A DNA stretch of 45,659 nucleotides from a virus, in the IMG/VR virus record IMGVR_UViG_3300033153_006490, positions 1-45,659 of that record. One strand, written 5' to 3'. Below the pieces are notes generated by a model, which was given only the letters and a program-made list of their open reading frames with translations, did no database searches and was not told where the DNA came from. The position numbers and the translations under genes were made by a program. The first letter of the stretch is position 1, and each line of letters starts with the position of its first letter. Of this stretch, positions 1 through 5,676 are shown piece by piece.

Positions 1-23
1 TAACCAACTGAACATACTCGCAA
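1..23. repeat. Left copy of 23-bp terminal direct repeat
   Basis: The first 23 bases are identical to the last 23 (45637-45659). Collapsing the two copies gives a circle of 45,636 bp in which a minus-strand gene keeps its frame, so this is the overlap of a circular (or circularly permuted) genome rather than a gene-sized terminal repeat. Confidence 0.95.
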
Positions 24-312
24 GTACGTCCCCGTGACAAGGACCTGGAGCGCAATAGCACCCCAAATTCATGTCTGTGTGCGTGCCGACTCGAATGAGC
101 CGTTCAATCTCCACCATCACGCTCTCGTCATCCTCCACCATCTTCTCCCATAACCAACTCCGGTATCTCTCAAGCGTGCTGCCCGGCTCGTCTCCCTTCG
201 CAAGCCTGAATGGGTTCGCCAATGCACTACGCTGGTATTTCCTGTTACCCCGACCAATGTACTCGAACGTTGTATCAGTCGTCTTCACGTTTACTACTGA
301 AACTTTCTGCAT
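1..312 (-). CDS. DUF4326-like protein, 5' part; continues across the circular joint
   Basis: The ATG at 310-312 has a strong AACAGGAG site just upstream. The 104 codons seen here carry the DUF4326 pattern: a YIGRG motif near residue 19, a NPF motif near residue 38, and a C-terminal CYCAPGPCHGDVLA stretch with conserved Cys and His. The frame leaves the window at base 1 and resumes at 45636, ending at a TAG at 45577-45579, for 123 aa in all. DUF4326 proteins are widespread in phages and their biochemical role is not established; the Cys/His pattern suggests metal binding. It follows the 54-aa gene and is transcribed from the promoter near 0.8 kb. An intrinsic terminator stands right after its stop. 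Confidence 0.85.
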   Translation of the reverse strand, partial: MQKVSVVNVKTTDTTFEYIGRGNRKYQRSALANPFRLAKGDEPGSTLERYRSWLWEKMVEDDESVMVEIERLIRVGTHTDMNLGCYCAPGPCHGDVLASMFSWL

Positions 313-376
313 GGTGTAACTCCTGTTGAGAATGACCGACTGCCCATCACTGAACAGCCGGTCAAAGCGAATACTG

Positions 377-541
377 CTAGAACGGTAAGATGATTTCTCC
401 GAACTCGTCGAATTCATAGTCCATCGTTTCGTCGTACCATTGCGTGTAATCCATATCTCGCAAGGTCCGCATCCTGACTCGAACTAAATCGTCGATTAGC
501 CTGTCCAACACTGCAAGTAACATCCTGCGAATTGTAAACAT
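377..541 (-). CDS. Small hypothetical protein (54 aa)
   Basis: The ATG at 539-541 follows an ACAGGAGGCGAC ribosome binding site, the strongest in this part of the genome, which is why this start is chosen over an upstream in-frame one at 688 with no site. The product has a basic, helix-prone first half rich in Leu, Arg and Val and an acidic tail with several Tyr, Asp and Glu residues. I do not recognise the family. It is the first gene after the minus-strand promoter at 785-813 and precedes the DUF4326 gene by 64 bases, so it is probably the first early protein made. Confidence 0.65.
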   Translation of the reverse strand: MFTIRRMLLAVLDRLIDDLVRVRMRTLRDMDYTQWYDETMDYEFDEFGEIILPF

Positions 542-949
542 TGTCGCCTCCTGTAAGCGATGAATTAAGGAAAAGGTTTTGAATTTGTTTTTGACTCTGT
601 GAAATGCCTTTCCCCCCCAACGAACTTTTATTCTACTGGAGCGAAGTGGGCAAGGCCCGTTTACGAGCGTGGTTCTGTTCAAAGTCAAGTGGTTGTGCTT
701 GGTCGGTTTTCCGGCTCCCTCACCCTAAAGGTACATGACTCCGCCCCAATGTAGGAAAATGAGAATTTATAAAAGTGCGTTATGGTTCTACTCGGATTTA
801 CGTCACGGGTCAAGCGTGCGACCGCGCGGTTTGATCCAAACTAAGGTTGCTGACAACTCAAATCTCACTTATCGTAATGTAGTGATGTAAAGGTTTTCCG
901 AGTATTCCTTTGTGCTCTACACTTTTAGAAAATCTCAAGACCAGACCAC
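542..949. other. Non-coding divergent control region
   Basis: No supported gene. It holds a minus-strand promoter (785-813), about 240 bases of leader for the 54-aa gene, a C7 run at 612-618, and short hairpins near 825-860. The 14-mer GGTTTTCCGGCTCC at 705-718 recurs in the non-coding stretch near 38.89 kb. The region separates minus-strand early transcription from the plus-strand RNA promoter at 950-977. Confidence 0.6.
785..813 (-). promoter_or_regulatory. Sigma-70-type promoter for the early minus-strand genes
   Basis: On the minus strand: -35 TTGACC, 17-bp spacer, -10 TAGAAC. It lies about 240 bases before the 54-aa gene and points towards it and the DUF4326 gene. The match is good but not perfect (5/6 and 4/6). 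Confidence 0.5.
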
Positions 950-977
950 TTTACTTTGGACAGGTTCCCAGTATAAT
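950..977 (+). promoter_or_regulatory. Sigma-70-type promoter reading into the structured non-coding region
   Basis: -35 TTTACT (4/6), 16-bp spacer, perfect -10 TATAAT at 972-977. The predicted transcript start is about 984, just before an 11-G run (986-996). No open reading frame with a ribosome binding site follows for over 1 kb on this strand, so the transcript would be non-coding. Confidence 0.55.
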
Positions 978-983
978 ACAAAG

Positions 984-1525
984 AAGGGGGGGGGGGTTCC
1001 GAATCCTTAGGGCGGAGACGCCGACGGCTGACATTTGAGCGAGGGGCAAATCGGGAGGCTCCCCGATTTGAACCCGCTCAAATGAAGACTAGTGCAGTCG
1101 AGTACCGGGAATTGCTGGGGCAATTCCTATTTAACTTTCCAATCCTAGAGATTTCAGCACGATTGGGCGACGCTTTGCCTCTGTCGCCCGCTGATAATCT
1201 CGGTGTAGGGCGGACGATCTAGGTAAACGCTTTGCTCGTAGGAGCGCGCAGCAGGTGCTTTTCCTGCTGGCCGACGAAGAGCCTTCCCTTCTGGGTGATG
1301 TCCGCCCGTAAAGTTACTCAGGCTGACCCAACGTCCTCCAACCGAACTCTCTCTACGCCTGACGGTTCTATTACAGTAGAGGAGACAGCTTCCCAGGCGG
1401 TGCTCTCCCGCCGCTGGCTGCCTCGTCCCAAGGTGCTCCTATGTTCTTGACTCTAGCCTTTCCTGGTGTGGCTGGTGTCTTTCCAGGCTTAGCCAGGCTG
1501 CTCGGAACTGCCCGCCCCTGGCAGT
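984..1525 (+). ncRNA. Candidate large structured non-coding RNA (about 540 nt)
   Basis: Helices visible in the sequence: GGCG/CGCC closed by a GAGA (GNRA) tetraloop at 1011-1022; a perfect 10-bp stem 1032-1041/1075-1084 enclosing a 9-bp stem 1047-1055/1062-1070; an 8-bp stem 1108-1115/1120-1127; an 11-bp stem with one bulge 1148-1158/1190-1201 enclosing a 7-bp stem 1165-1171/1183-1189; a perfect 8-bp long-range stem 1208-1215/1300-1307 closing a multibranch loop that holds stems 1228-1237/1242-1248 and 1249-1255/1263-1269; stems 1351-1356/1376-1381, 1386-1400/1408-1420 and 1507-1512/1520-1525. Size and density resemble the ornate large RNAs of phages (GOLLD, ROOL), but I cannot assign it to either. 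Strand is inferred from the promoter at 950-977; the 3' end is uncertain because no U-tract follows. Confidence 0.5.
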
Positions 1526-1563
1526 GGAGACAGAACATAATCCCCACCACCACCTGACACTAC

Positions 1564-1603
1564 TGTCACTTCTATGTCACTTCCTGTCACTTCATGTCAT
1601 ATC
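1564..1603. repeat. Four helically phased TGTCACTTC repeats
   Basis: TGTCACTTC occurs at 1564, 1575 and 1585, with a degenerate fourth copy TGTCATATC at 1595. The period of 10-11 bp puts all copies on one face of the helix, as for a cooperative DNA-binding protein. The array lies between the end of the structured region and the stop codon of the minus-strand gene at 1611, and 0.55 kb before the terminase small subunit, so a packaging or replication site is possible. Confidence 0.6.
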
Positions 1604-1610
1604 CCTCACC

Positions 1611-2066
1611 TCACCACTCACACAACAATGCCACCACCGGCCTATTATCCAATCCCGCATGTCTCCATATCCTGTAATCAATATCCAAACTCCCCCCCTT
1701 TACAGGAGCCTCCGACCTGTTCTTACAATCAGCTACCACCACCCGATACCATCTCCCTCCCACCCCCAAGATGTATCTCTTCCCTAGATTTTTACATTCA
1801 GTGGCTATGTACCCATCCACACTCATGTCCACCCTCCCAGGGAATTGCTCAAACACCCCCTCCCAAGCATCATGCCGCCTCGCCTCCCGAACCTCACACA
1901 CCAGCCCTCCTCCCAGGGTAACACAGTTCTCACCCTCACAACGTGACATTAACAAGACCCCACTATTGTCCGCCCCCCTCCCTATCTCCGCACCCACAGT
2001 CAACAACACCATCACCAACGCTATCACAAACAACACAATCAACGCCCACTTGCCTAATACATCCAT
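1611..2066 (-). CDS. Membrane-anchored DPBB/3D-domain-like protein (151 aa)
   Basis: The ATG at 2064-2066 has a CAGGAGGTTGAG site; the GTG 36 bases upstream has none. Residues about 8-30 form one hydrophobic membrane segment or uncleaved signal. The C-terminal 60 residues read as a small beta barrel, with a VADCKNR motif, a GGSLDIDYRIW motif and a final VVALLCEW strand. This matches the Asp-centred double-psi beta-barrel/3D pattern of cell-wall-active proteins and of small phage proteins. The gene is divergent from the terminase small subunit, isolated on its strand, and very G-rich in its coding strand. A wall or surface role is inferred; the domain call is tentative. Confidence 0.7.
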   Translation of the reverse strand: MDVLGKWALIVLFVIALVMVLLTVGAEIGRGADNSGVLLMSRCEGENCVTLGGGLVCEVREARRHDAWEGVFEQFPGRVDMSVDGYIATECKNLGKRYILGVGGRWYRVVVADCKNRSEAPVKGGSLDIDYRIWRHAGLDNRPVVALLCEW

Positions 2067-2111
2067 CCTCAACCTCCTGAGCGTAAATAGACATCTTAAC
2101 ACACTCTCTTC

Positions 2112-2140
2112 TTGACGACTGTATACGGATATGCTAACAT
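2112..2140 (+). promoter_or_regulatory. Late-operon promoter with TGTATAC operator-like spacer
   Basis: -35 TTGACG at 2112-2117, 17-bp spacer, -10 TAACAT at 2135-2140. The spacer begins ACTGTATAC, the same placement as in the 38.65-kb promoter. The predicted start is base 2147, the A of the terminase small-subunit ATG, so the mRNA would be leaderless. Confidence 0.6.
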
Positions 2141-2146
2141 TCTCGC

Positions 2147-2671
2147 ATGACCGAACAGACCGAAGACATCATCCAACACGCCGTCGAACGAAGCTATTCC
2201 GACACCTACGTTGACCGTGCCGTTGTGCTTTGCCAGGCCAACGGATACCCGCTGACTAAGGGAGCCGTCAGCAGCACTGCCAGAGAATTGGACGTTCCAT
2301 ACAGTACACTTTTTGCCTGGATGGAGGAGCGTAGAAGGGGCCCTGAAGCCGGAAATCAGACGCGCGTCAGGCTTAAGGATTCGCTCACCGACCTCATGGG
2401 CGTGGCAGGTTTGACGTTCCTTCGGGAGGCCCTGGAGCGCAGAAAGGAGATGTCGGCGTATCAGTTGATGATTGCAACTGGCATCTCGACGGACAAGCTC
2501 GTCGCCCTCACAGGGGGCGTGGACCAGCATGTGAAGATAGAAGTCATGCACAGATTGGAGGCGAAGCCTCCGCCCTGGGCGCTGACGAGTGGCGATGAGC
2601 CGATTGAAGCGGAGGTCAAGGTGCTTGATCCTGTCGAGGAATGGCAGAGAAACCTGGACAAAGAGGACTGA
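2147..2671 (+). CDS. Terminase small subunit-like DNA-binding protein
   Basis: The 174-aa product has a helix-turn-helix near residues 38-62 (SSTARELDVPYSTLFAWMEE), a helical middle, and an acidic C-terminus ending in a WQRNL motif. This size and layout, two genes upstream of the large terminase, fit the subunit that recognises the packaging site and feeds DNA to the motor. There is no Shine-Dalgarno sequence before the ATG; the promoter spacing predicts a leaderless message. Base composition is balanced, unlike the G-biased genes on both sides, so it may have a different history. A transcriptional regulator with a terminase-like HTH is the alternative. Confidence 0.75.
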   Translation: MTEQTEDIIQHAVERSYSDTYVDRAVVLCQANGYPLTKGAVSSTARELDVPYSTLFAWMEERRRGPEAGNQTRVRLKDSLTDLMGVAGLTFLREALERRKEMSAYQLMIATGISTDKLVALTGGVDQHVKIEVMHRLEAKPPPWALTSGDEPIEAEVKVLDPVEEWQRNLDKED

Positions 2672-2692
2672 GAATACTACCCACTAGAACAG

Positions 2693-2944
2693 TTATGTCG
2701 AGTCGAGTGAGGAAGGATGGACAAAACTTGGACAAAACCCTGACAAGATGAAGCAATAATAATAAGGGTGAGCGAAGCGAAGCCGCACCCGTTTGTCCGT
2801 GTCTTGTCTCACTCTCCTCACCTCGTAGCCCCCCCACTCATGTACATTCTCCCTCACCCCCCCCATCCCTGGTGGGTTCATCGCCTCGCGTATCAATCTT
2901 CGTTCCCAGGCAGCCACAAGACATGCCCGCATAGCCCCTACCAC
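2693..2944 (-). CDS. Doubtful small hypothetical protein
   Basis: A GTG-initiated frame of 83 codons with a G-rich GAGGGGGG stretch upstream. The first 45 or so codons use GGG, AGG, GTG and GAG like the neighbouring G-biased genes, which argues for coding. The last third (rich in Tyr, Phe, Pro and Ser, over a GGGTG/CACCC hairpin) looks non-coding. Only weak support. The rest of 2672-3212 holds no gene that I can defend. Confidence 0.25.
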   Translation of the reverse strand: MVGAMRACLVAAWERRLIREAMNPPGMGGVRENVHEWGGYEVRRVRQDTDKRVRLRFAHPYYYCFILSGFCPSFVHPSSLDST

Positions 2945-3013
2945 ATCCCCCCCTCGCCAACATACCCCACCCCCCCCACTATACCCCCACGAACTTTATC
3001 CCAAACAAAAGAC

Positions 3014-3053
3014 CATCCAATCATCCAATCATCCAATCATCCGCTCATCCAAT
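3014..3053. repeat. Five tandem 8-bp CATCCAAT units
   Basis: Exact 8-bp register: CATCCAAT at 3014, 3022 and 3030, a variant CATCCGCT at 3038, and CATCCAAT again at 3046. It lies in non-coding DNA between the terminase subunits' operons, where the base skew flips from C-rich to G-rich. It could be binding sites for the terminase small subunit (pac) or an initiator. Confidence 0.6.
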
Positions 3054-3212
3054 TCAATGTACCCGGTCACTATTTTGGGATGCGCTTATGAGTAATTAAA
3101 ATTCTAACAGCTAAGAATATCACCGGAGTACGCTTAGTTAAAAGTGATAATGAGTAAAAACAGGTAGTACGGGACAACTGTACGCCATCACGAGAGATCA
3201 GGAGGAAGGAAG

Positions 3213-3575
3213 ATGATATTATGTGAGAGTCCGTTGATAGAGGGAAGTGGCAATGATTGTAGGGTGATGTGGGGGATGGTATCGAGTGGGTTAGCGGTTC
3301 CGTTGGACAGGAAAGTGTATGGGGATTATCCTGTGGTGGTGGATTGGGCGCGAGTGTCGCGGTACAGGGATTATCGTATGATAAAACATGTGGGGGAGGT
3401 GGGGAGGGTGATATTGAATGGTTGGGTGGAGATGATAAGGGTGGAGTATCCTGAGTTATTGGAGGGGGAGGTGGAGTTGAGTGAGGATGTGGTTTCGTTG
3501 AGGAGGGAGAATGTGAGGTTGCGGCGGTTGTTGTATCGTATAGGAGGGATAGTGGAAAGTGGGGTGGAGCGATGA
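3213..3575 (+). CDS. Hypothetical protein preceding the large terminase (120 aa)
   Basis: The ATG follows a strong TCAGGAGGAAGGAAG site. The stop overlaps the large terminase start (ATGA), so the two are translationally coupled. The last 35 residues (from about SEDVVSLRRENVRLRRLL) form a Leu/Arg heptad coiled coil, suggesting an oligomer. The first 80 residues are mixed alpha/beta with no motif I know. The coding strand is extremely poor in C, as in the next two genes. A packaging accessory role is suggested only by position. Confidence 0.7.
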   Translation: MILCESPLIEGSGNDCRVMWGMVSSGLAVPLDRKVYGDYPVVVDWARVSRYRDYRMIKHVGEVGRVILNGWVEMIRVEYPELLEGEVELSEDVVSLRRENVRLRRLLYRIGGIVESGVER

Positions 3576-4996
3576 GTGCGATACATGATGAGTTGACGTT
3601 GCGGTATGGGGGAGTTGAGGTGGACGAGGATGAGGCGTTGTGGCGGGATTATTATTGGTTGATGGCGACGGTGTTTGAGGAATTGGGATATGAGCCTAGC
3701 GAATTGCAGAAGGAGTTTCATTTGGATCGGCATCGTGTGCGGATGGTGGCGGGAGGTGAGCGTGCGGGGAAGTCGTTTAGTATGGCGATGGATGGGTTGG
3801 TGAAGGTGGTGTGGAATGTGAGGAATGGAGTGGTGGGACAGTTGGTGTGGATATTGGGCCCGGATTATGAGCAGCCGCGGGTGGAGTTTGAGTATATGTA
3901 TGAGGGGTTGATAAGGATGGGATTTCAGGTAAGTGGGAAGCCGAGTATGCCGAGGGGGTCGAGTAGTTCGTGGGTGGTGGAGATAATGGGTATGGGAGTG
4001 ATGCAGACGAAGACGACGAGTGATTTGCGGAAGATAGCGAGTCGGGCTCCAGATGTGGTGATGATGGGAGAGGCGGCCCAGATGGATGTGGAGGCGTTTT
4101 ATAAGGTGAGGGGAAGGGCGGCGGAGAAGAAGGCTCCGGTGTTGATGAGTGGCACGTTTGAGGACAGCAATAATTGGTATGCGGAGCGGTTCAAGAAGTG
4201 GTTGGGTGGATGGGGGGAGAACAAGTCCTTCAGTTTGCCAACTTGGTCGAATTTGGCGAAGTACCCTGGCGGATTTGATGATCCTGAGATTGTGAAGTTG
4301 AGGAGGGAGTTTCCGCCGGATTTATTTATGGAGCGATTTGGGGCGATTCCGCACAAGCCCCACACGTTGATATTTCCTGAGTTTGAGTATAATGTTCATG
4401 TGGGAGAGGAGGTCGTGTATGATCCGGCGTTGGATGTGGAGTTGGCTGTGGATCCGGGGTATGACCCTGGGTATTACCATGTGAGTGCGATGCAGGTGAG
4501 GAAGGAGGATGGGAAGAAGGAGGTGGTGTGGGTGGTGGATGAAATACATGTGAGGAGGTGGACTGCGGAGAAGGTGATACGGGAGTGTAAGCGTAGGGTG
4601 TGGTGGAAGAGTGTGGTGGGTGGGGTGATAGATATAGCAGGGCGGGCACATGTGGGGGATCGGAGTCAGGTGGAGATATGGCGGAATAAGGGTAGGGTGC
4701 ATTTGCGGAGTCAGCCTGTTGGTGTGACGGCTGGGATAGACAGGCACAGGACGTTTTTATTGGATCCTGAGACTGGGTTAGCGAGGATCAAGCATAGTCC
4801 GAATTGTGTGATGGGATTGCGAGAGTATGGGTTGTATAAGAGGCCGGTGGACCAGGAGCGGATGGGATTGCGAGTATTGCCGATAGATCGGGACAATCAT
4901 GCAATGAAGTCGTATGCTTATTATTTGTATGATCGGTACGGTGCTGTGGAGCATTTGGGGAGGAAGCGCGGCAGGGTTGCGGTTTTGGGGATATAG
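3572..4996 (+). CDS. Terminase large subunit (ATPase/nuclease)
   Basis: The 474-aa motor that packages DNA into procapsids. Walker A is GGERAGKS at residues 61-68; the Walker B region is DVVMMGE at 161-167 with the catalytic Glu at the end; the coupling motif SGTF is at 193-196. The RNase H-like nuclease follows with acidic residues in LAVDPG (Asp 294), WVVDE (323-324) and GGVIDIAG (Asp 354). Length and order are normal for the family. It overlaps the 120-aa gene by 4 bases. It is in the G-rich, C-poor part of the genome, which also leaves long spurious open frames on the other strand. Confidence 0.93.
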   Translation: MSAIHDELTLRYGGVEVDEDEALWRDYYWLMATVFEELGYEPSELQKEFHLDRHRVRMVAGGERAGKSFSMAMDGLVKVVWNVRNGVVGQLVWILGPDYEQPRVEFEYMYEGLIRMGFQVSGKPSMPRGSSSSWVVEIMGMGVMQTKTTSDLRKIASRAPDVVMMGEAAQMDVEAFYKVRGRAAEKKAPVLMSGTFEDSNNWYAERFKKWLGGWGENKSFSLPTWSNLAKYPGGFDDPEIVKLRREFPPDLFMERFGAIPHKPHTLIFPEFEYNVHVGEEVVYDPALDVELAVDPGYDPGYYHVSAMQVRKEDGKKEVVWVVDEIHVRRWTAEKVIRECKRRVWWKSVVGGVIDIAGRAHVGDRSQVEIWRNKGRVHLRSQPVGVTAGIDRHRTFLLDPETGLARIKHSPNCVMGLREYGLYKRPVDQERMGLRVLPIDRDNHAMKSYAYYLYDRYGAVEHLGRKRGRVAVLGI

Positions 4997-5019
4997 GGGT
5001 GTGGTGTATACTGTTGGTG

Positions 5020-5036
5020 CGATTGGGAATATCCCA
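5020..5036 (+). terminator. Weak hairpin after the large terminase
   Basis: A perfect 7-bp stem ATTGGGA/TCCCAAT with a 3-base loop, followed by TGTTTC. It probably attenuates rather than ends transcription. A TGTATACT motif lies just upstream at 5003-5010. Confidence 0.3.
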
Positions 5037-5062
5037 ATTGTTTCAATAGTGAGGAGGAAGCG

Positions 5063-5428
5063 ATGCCGAAGAAAGGAGTTAAGACGAAGACGTATGTAGA
5101 GGGTGAGAGGTGTGTAGCAGTGACAGTGGAGGGGAAGCGGTGTAAGCGTAAGCGGTATGGGGGTGGGGAGTATTGTTACATGCACCGTGCGGAGGAGATG
5201 AGGGTTGAGGTTGACGAGATGACAGCGGTTGTTGCGGGGGGTGTGGAAATAGGGGTGAGGAATGTGATGAGGATCGAGCATTTTATGGGATTGGGAGATT
5301 TGCGATTGGGCAGTGTGGATGAGACGTTGGATTGGTTGTTTAGGTGGGCGAGTGTGGGTAATGGGAGGATAAGGATGGAGAACGACATATTTGGGAGGGG
5401 GTGGCGAGAGGGTGGGGGTGGGGTGTGA
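5063..5428 (+). CDS. Small protein with an N-terminal Cys3-His zinc motif
   Basis: The ATG has a GAGGAGGAAGC site. Residues about 16-41 hold Cys, then Cys eight residues later, then CYMH: a C-x7-C-x10-C-x2-H pattern like that of short phage zinc proteins such as DUF5763, with basic residues around it that would suit nucleic-acid binding. The rest is helical and ends in a Gly-rich tail. The stop overlaps the next start (TGATG). Placed between terminase and portal, it may act in packaging or DNA end handling; this is inference. Confidence 0.7.
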   Translation: MPKKGVKTKTYVEGERCVAVTVEGKRCKRKRYGGGEYCYMHRAEEMRVEVDEMTAVVAGGVEIGVRNVMRIEHFMGLGDLRLGSVDETLDWLFRWASVGNGRIRMENDIFGRGWREGGGGV

Positions 5429-5676
5429 TGTGTGAGTGTGGGGGGGAGGCGGTAGTGGTGATGGTGACGCCTGGCAGTGTGTTGGATGGGAGGAGTGGGC
5501 GGTTGTCGTTCAGGCTTGAATTAGAAGTGCCATTGTGTGTAGACTGTTGGGCAGACGAATTAGACCAGCAGTTTTTCATACGAGGCAGAGATTTATGTCA
5601 AAAAACAGTGATGGATTCTATGGAGATCTCCTTTCGGCGGGTGGTGCAGAGCCGGGTGGCGTTAGGAGTAAGTTAG
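5428..5676 (+). CDS. Small CxC...CxxC zinc-binding protein (82 aa)
   Basis: The start is the ATG in the TGATG overlap with the previous stop, indicating coupled translation. The product opens with MCEC and has CVDC near residue 38, a likely zinc site with four Cys. The C-terminal 40 residues continue past the portal start at 5595, an 82-base overlap in another frame. No family recognised. Composition matches its G-rich neighbours. Confidence 0.55.
   Translation: MCECGGEAVVVMVTPGSVLDGRSGRLSFRLELEVPLCVDCWADELDQQFFIRGRDLCQKTVMDSMEISFRRVVQSRVALGVS

Noticed and set aside
71-319. Plus-strand frame of 82 codons
   Set aside because: It lies opposite the DUF4326 gene, has no ribosome site, and its product is low-complexity.
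1062-1078. tRNA T-arm-like GGGTTCAAATC on the minus strand
   Set aside because: The bases flanking the loop do not pair as a T-stem and no acceptor or anticodon arm fits. The match comes from the two nested stems.
1232-1553. Short frames on both strands in the structured region
   Set aside because: None has a ribosome site or coding-like composition, and they are broken by strong inverted repeats. Hairpin structure explains the region better.
1564-1603. CRISPR array
   Set aside because: Units are only 9 bp with 1-2 bp between them; there are no spacers and no cas genes in the window.
2147-2671. Temperate-phage repressor
   Set aside because: The HTH could regulate, but position before the large terminase and terminase-small-subunit layout are more convincing, and no integrase or excisionase was seen.
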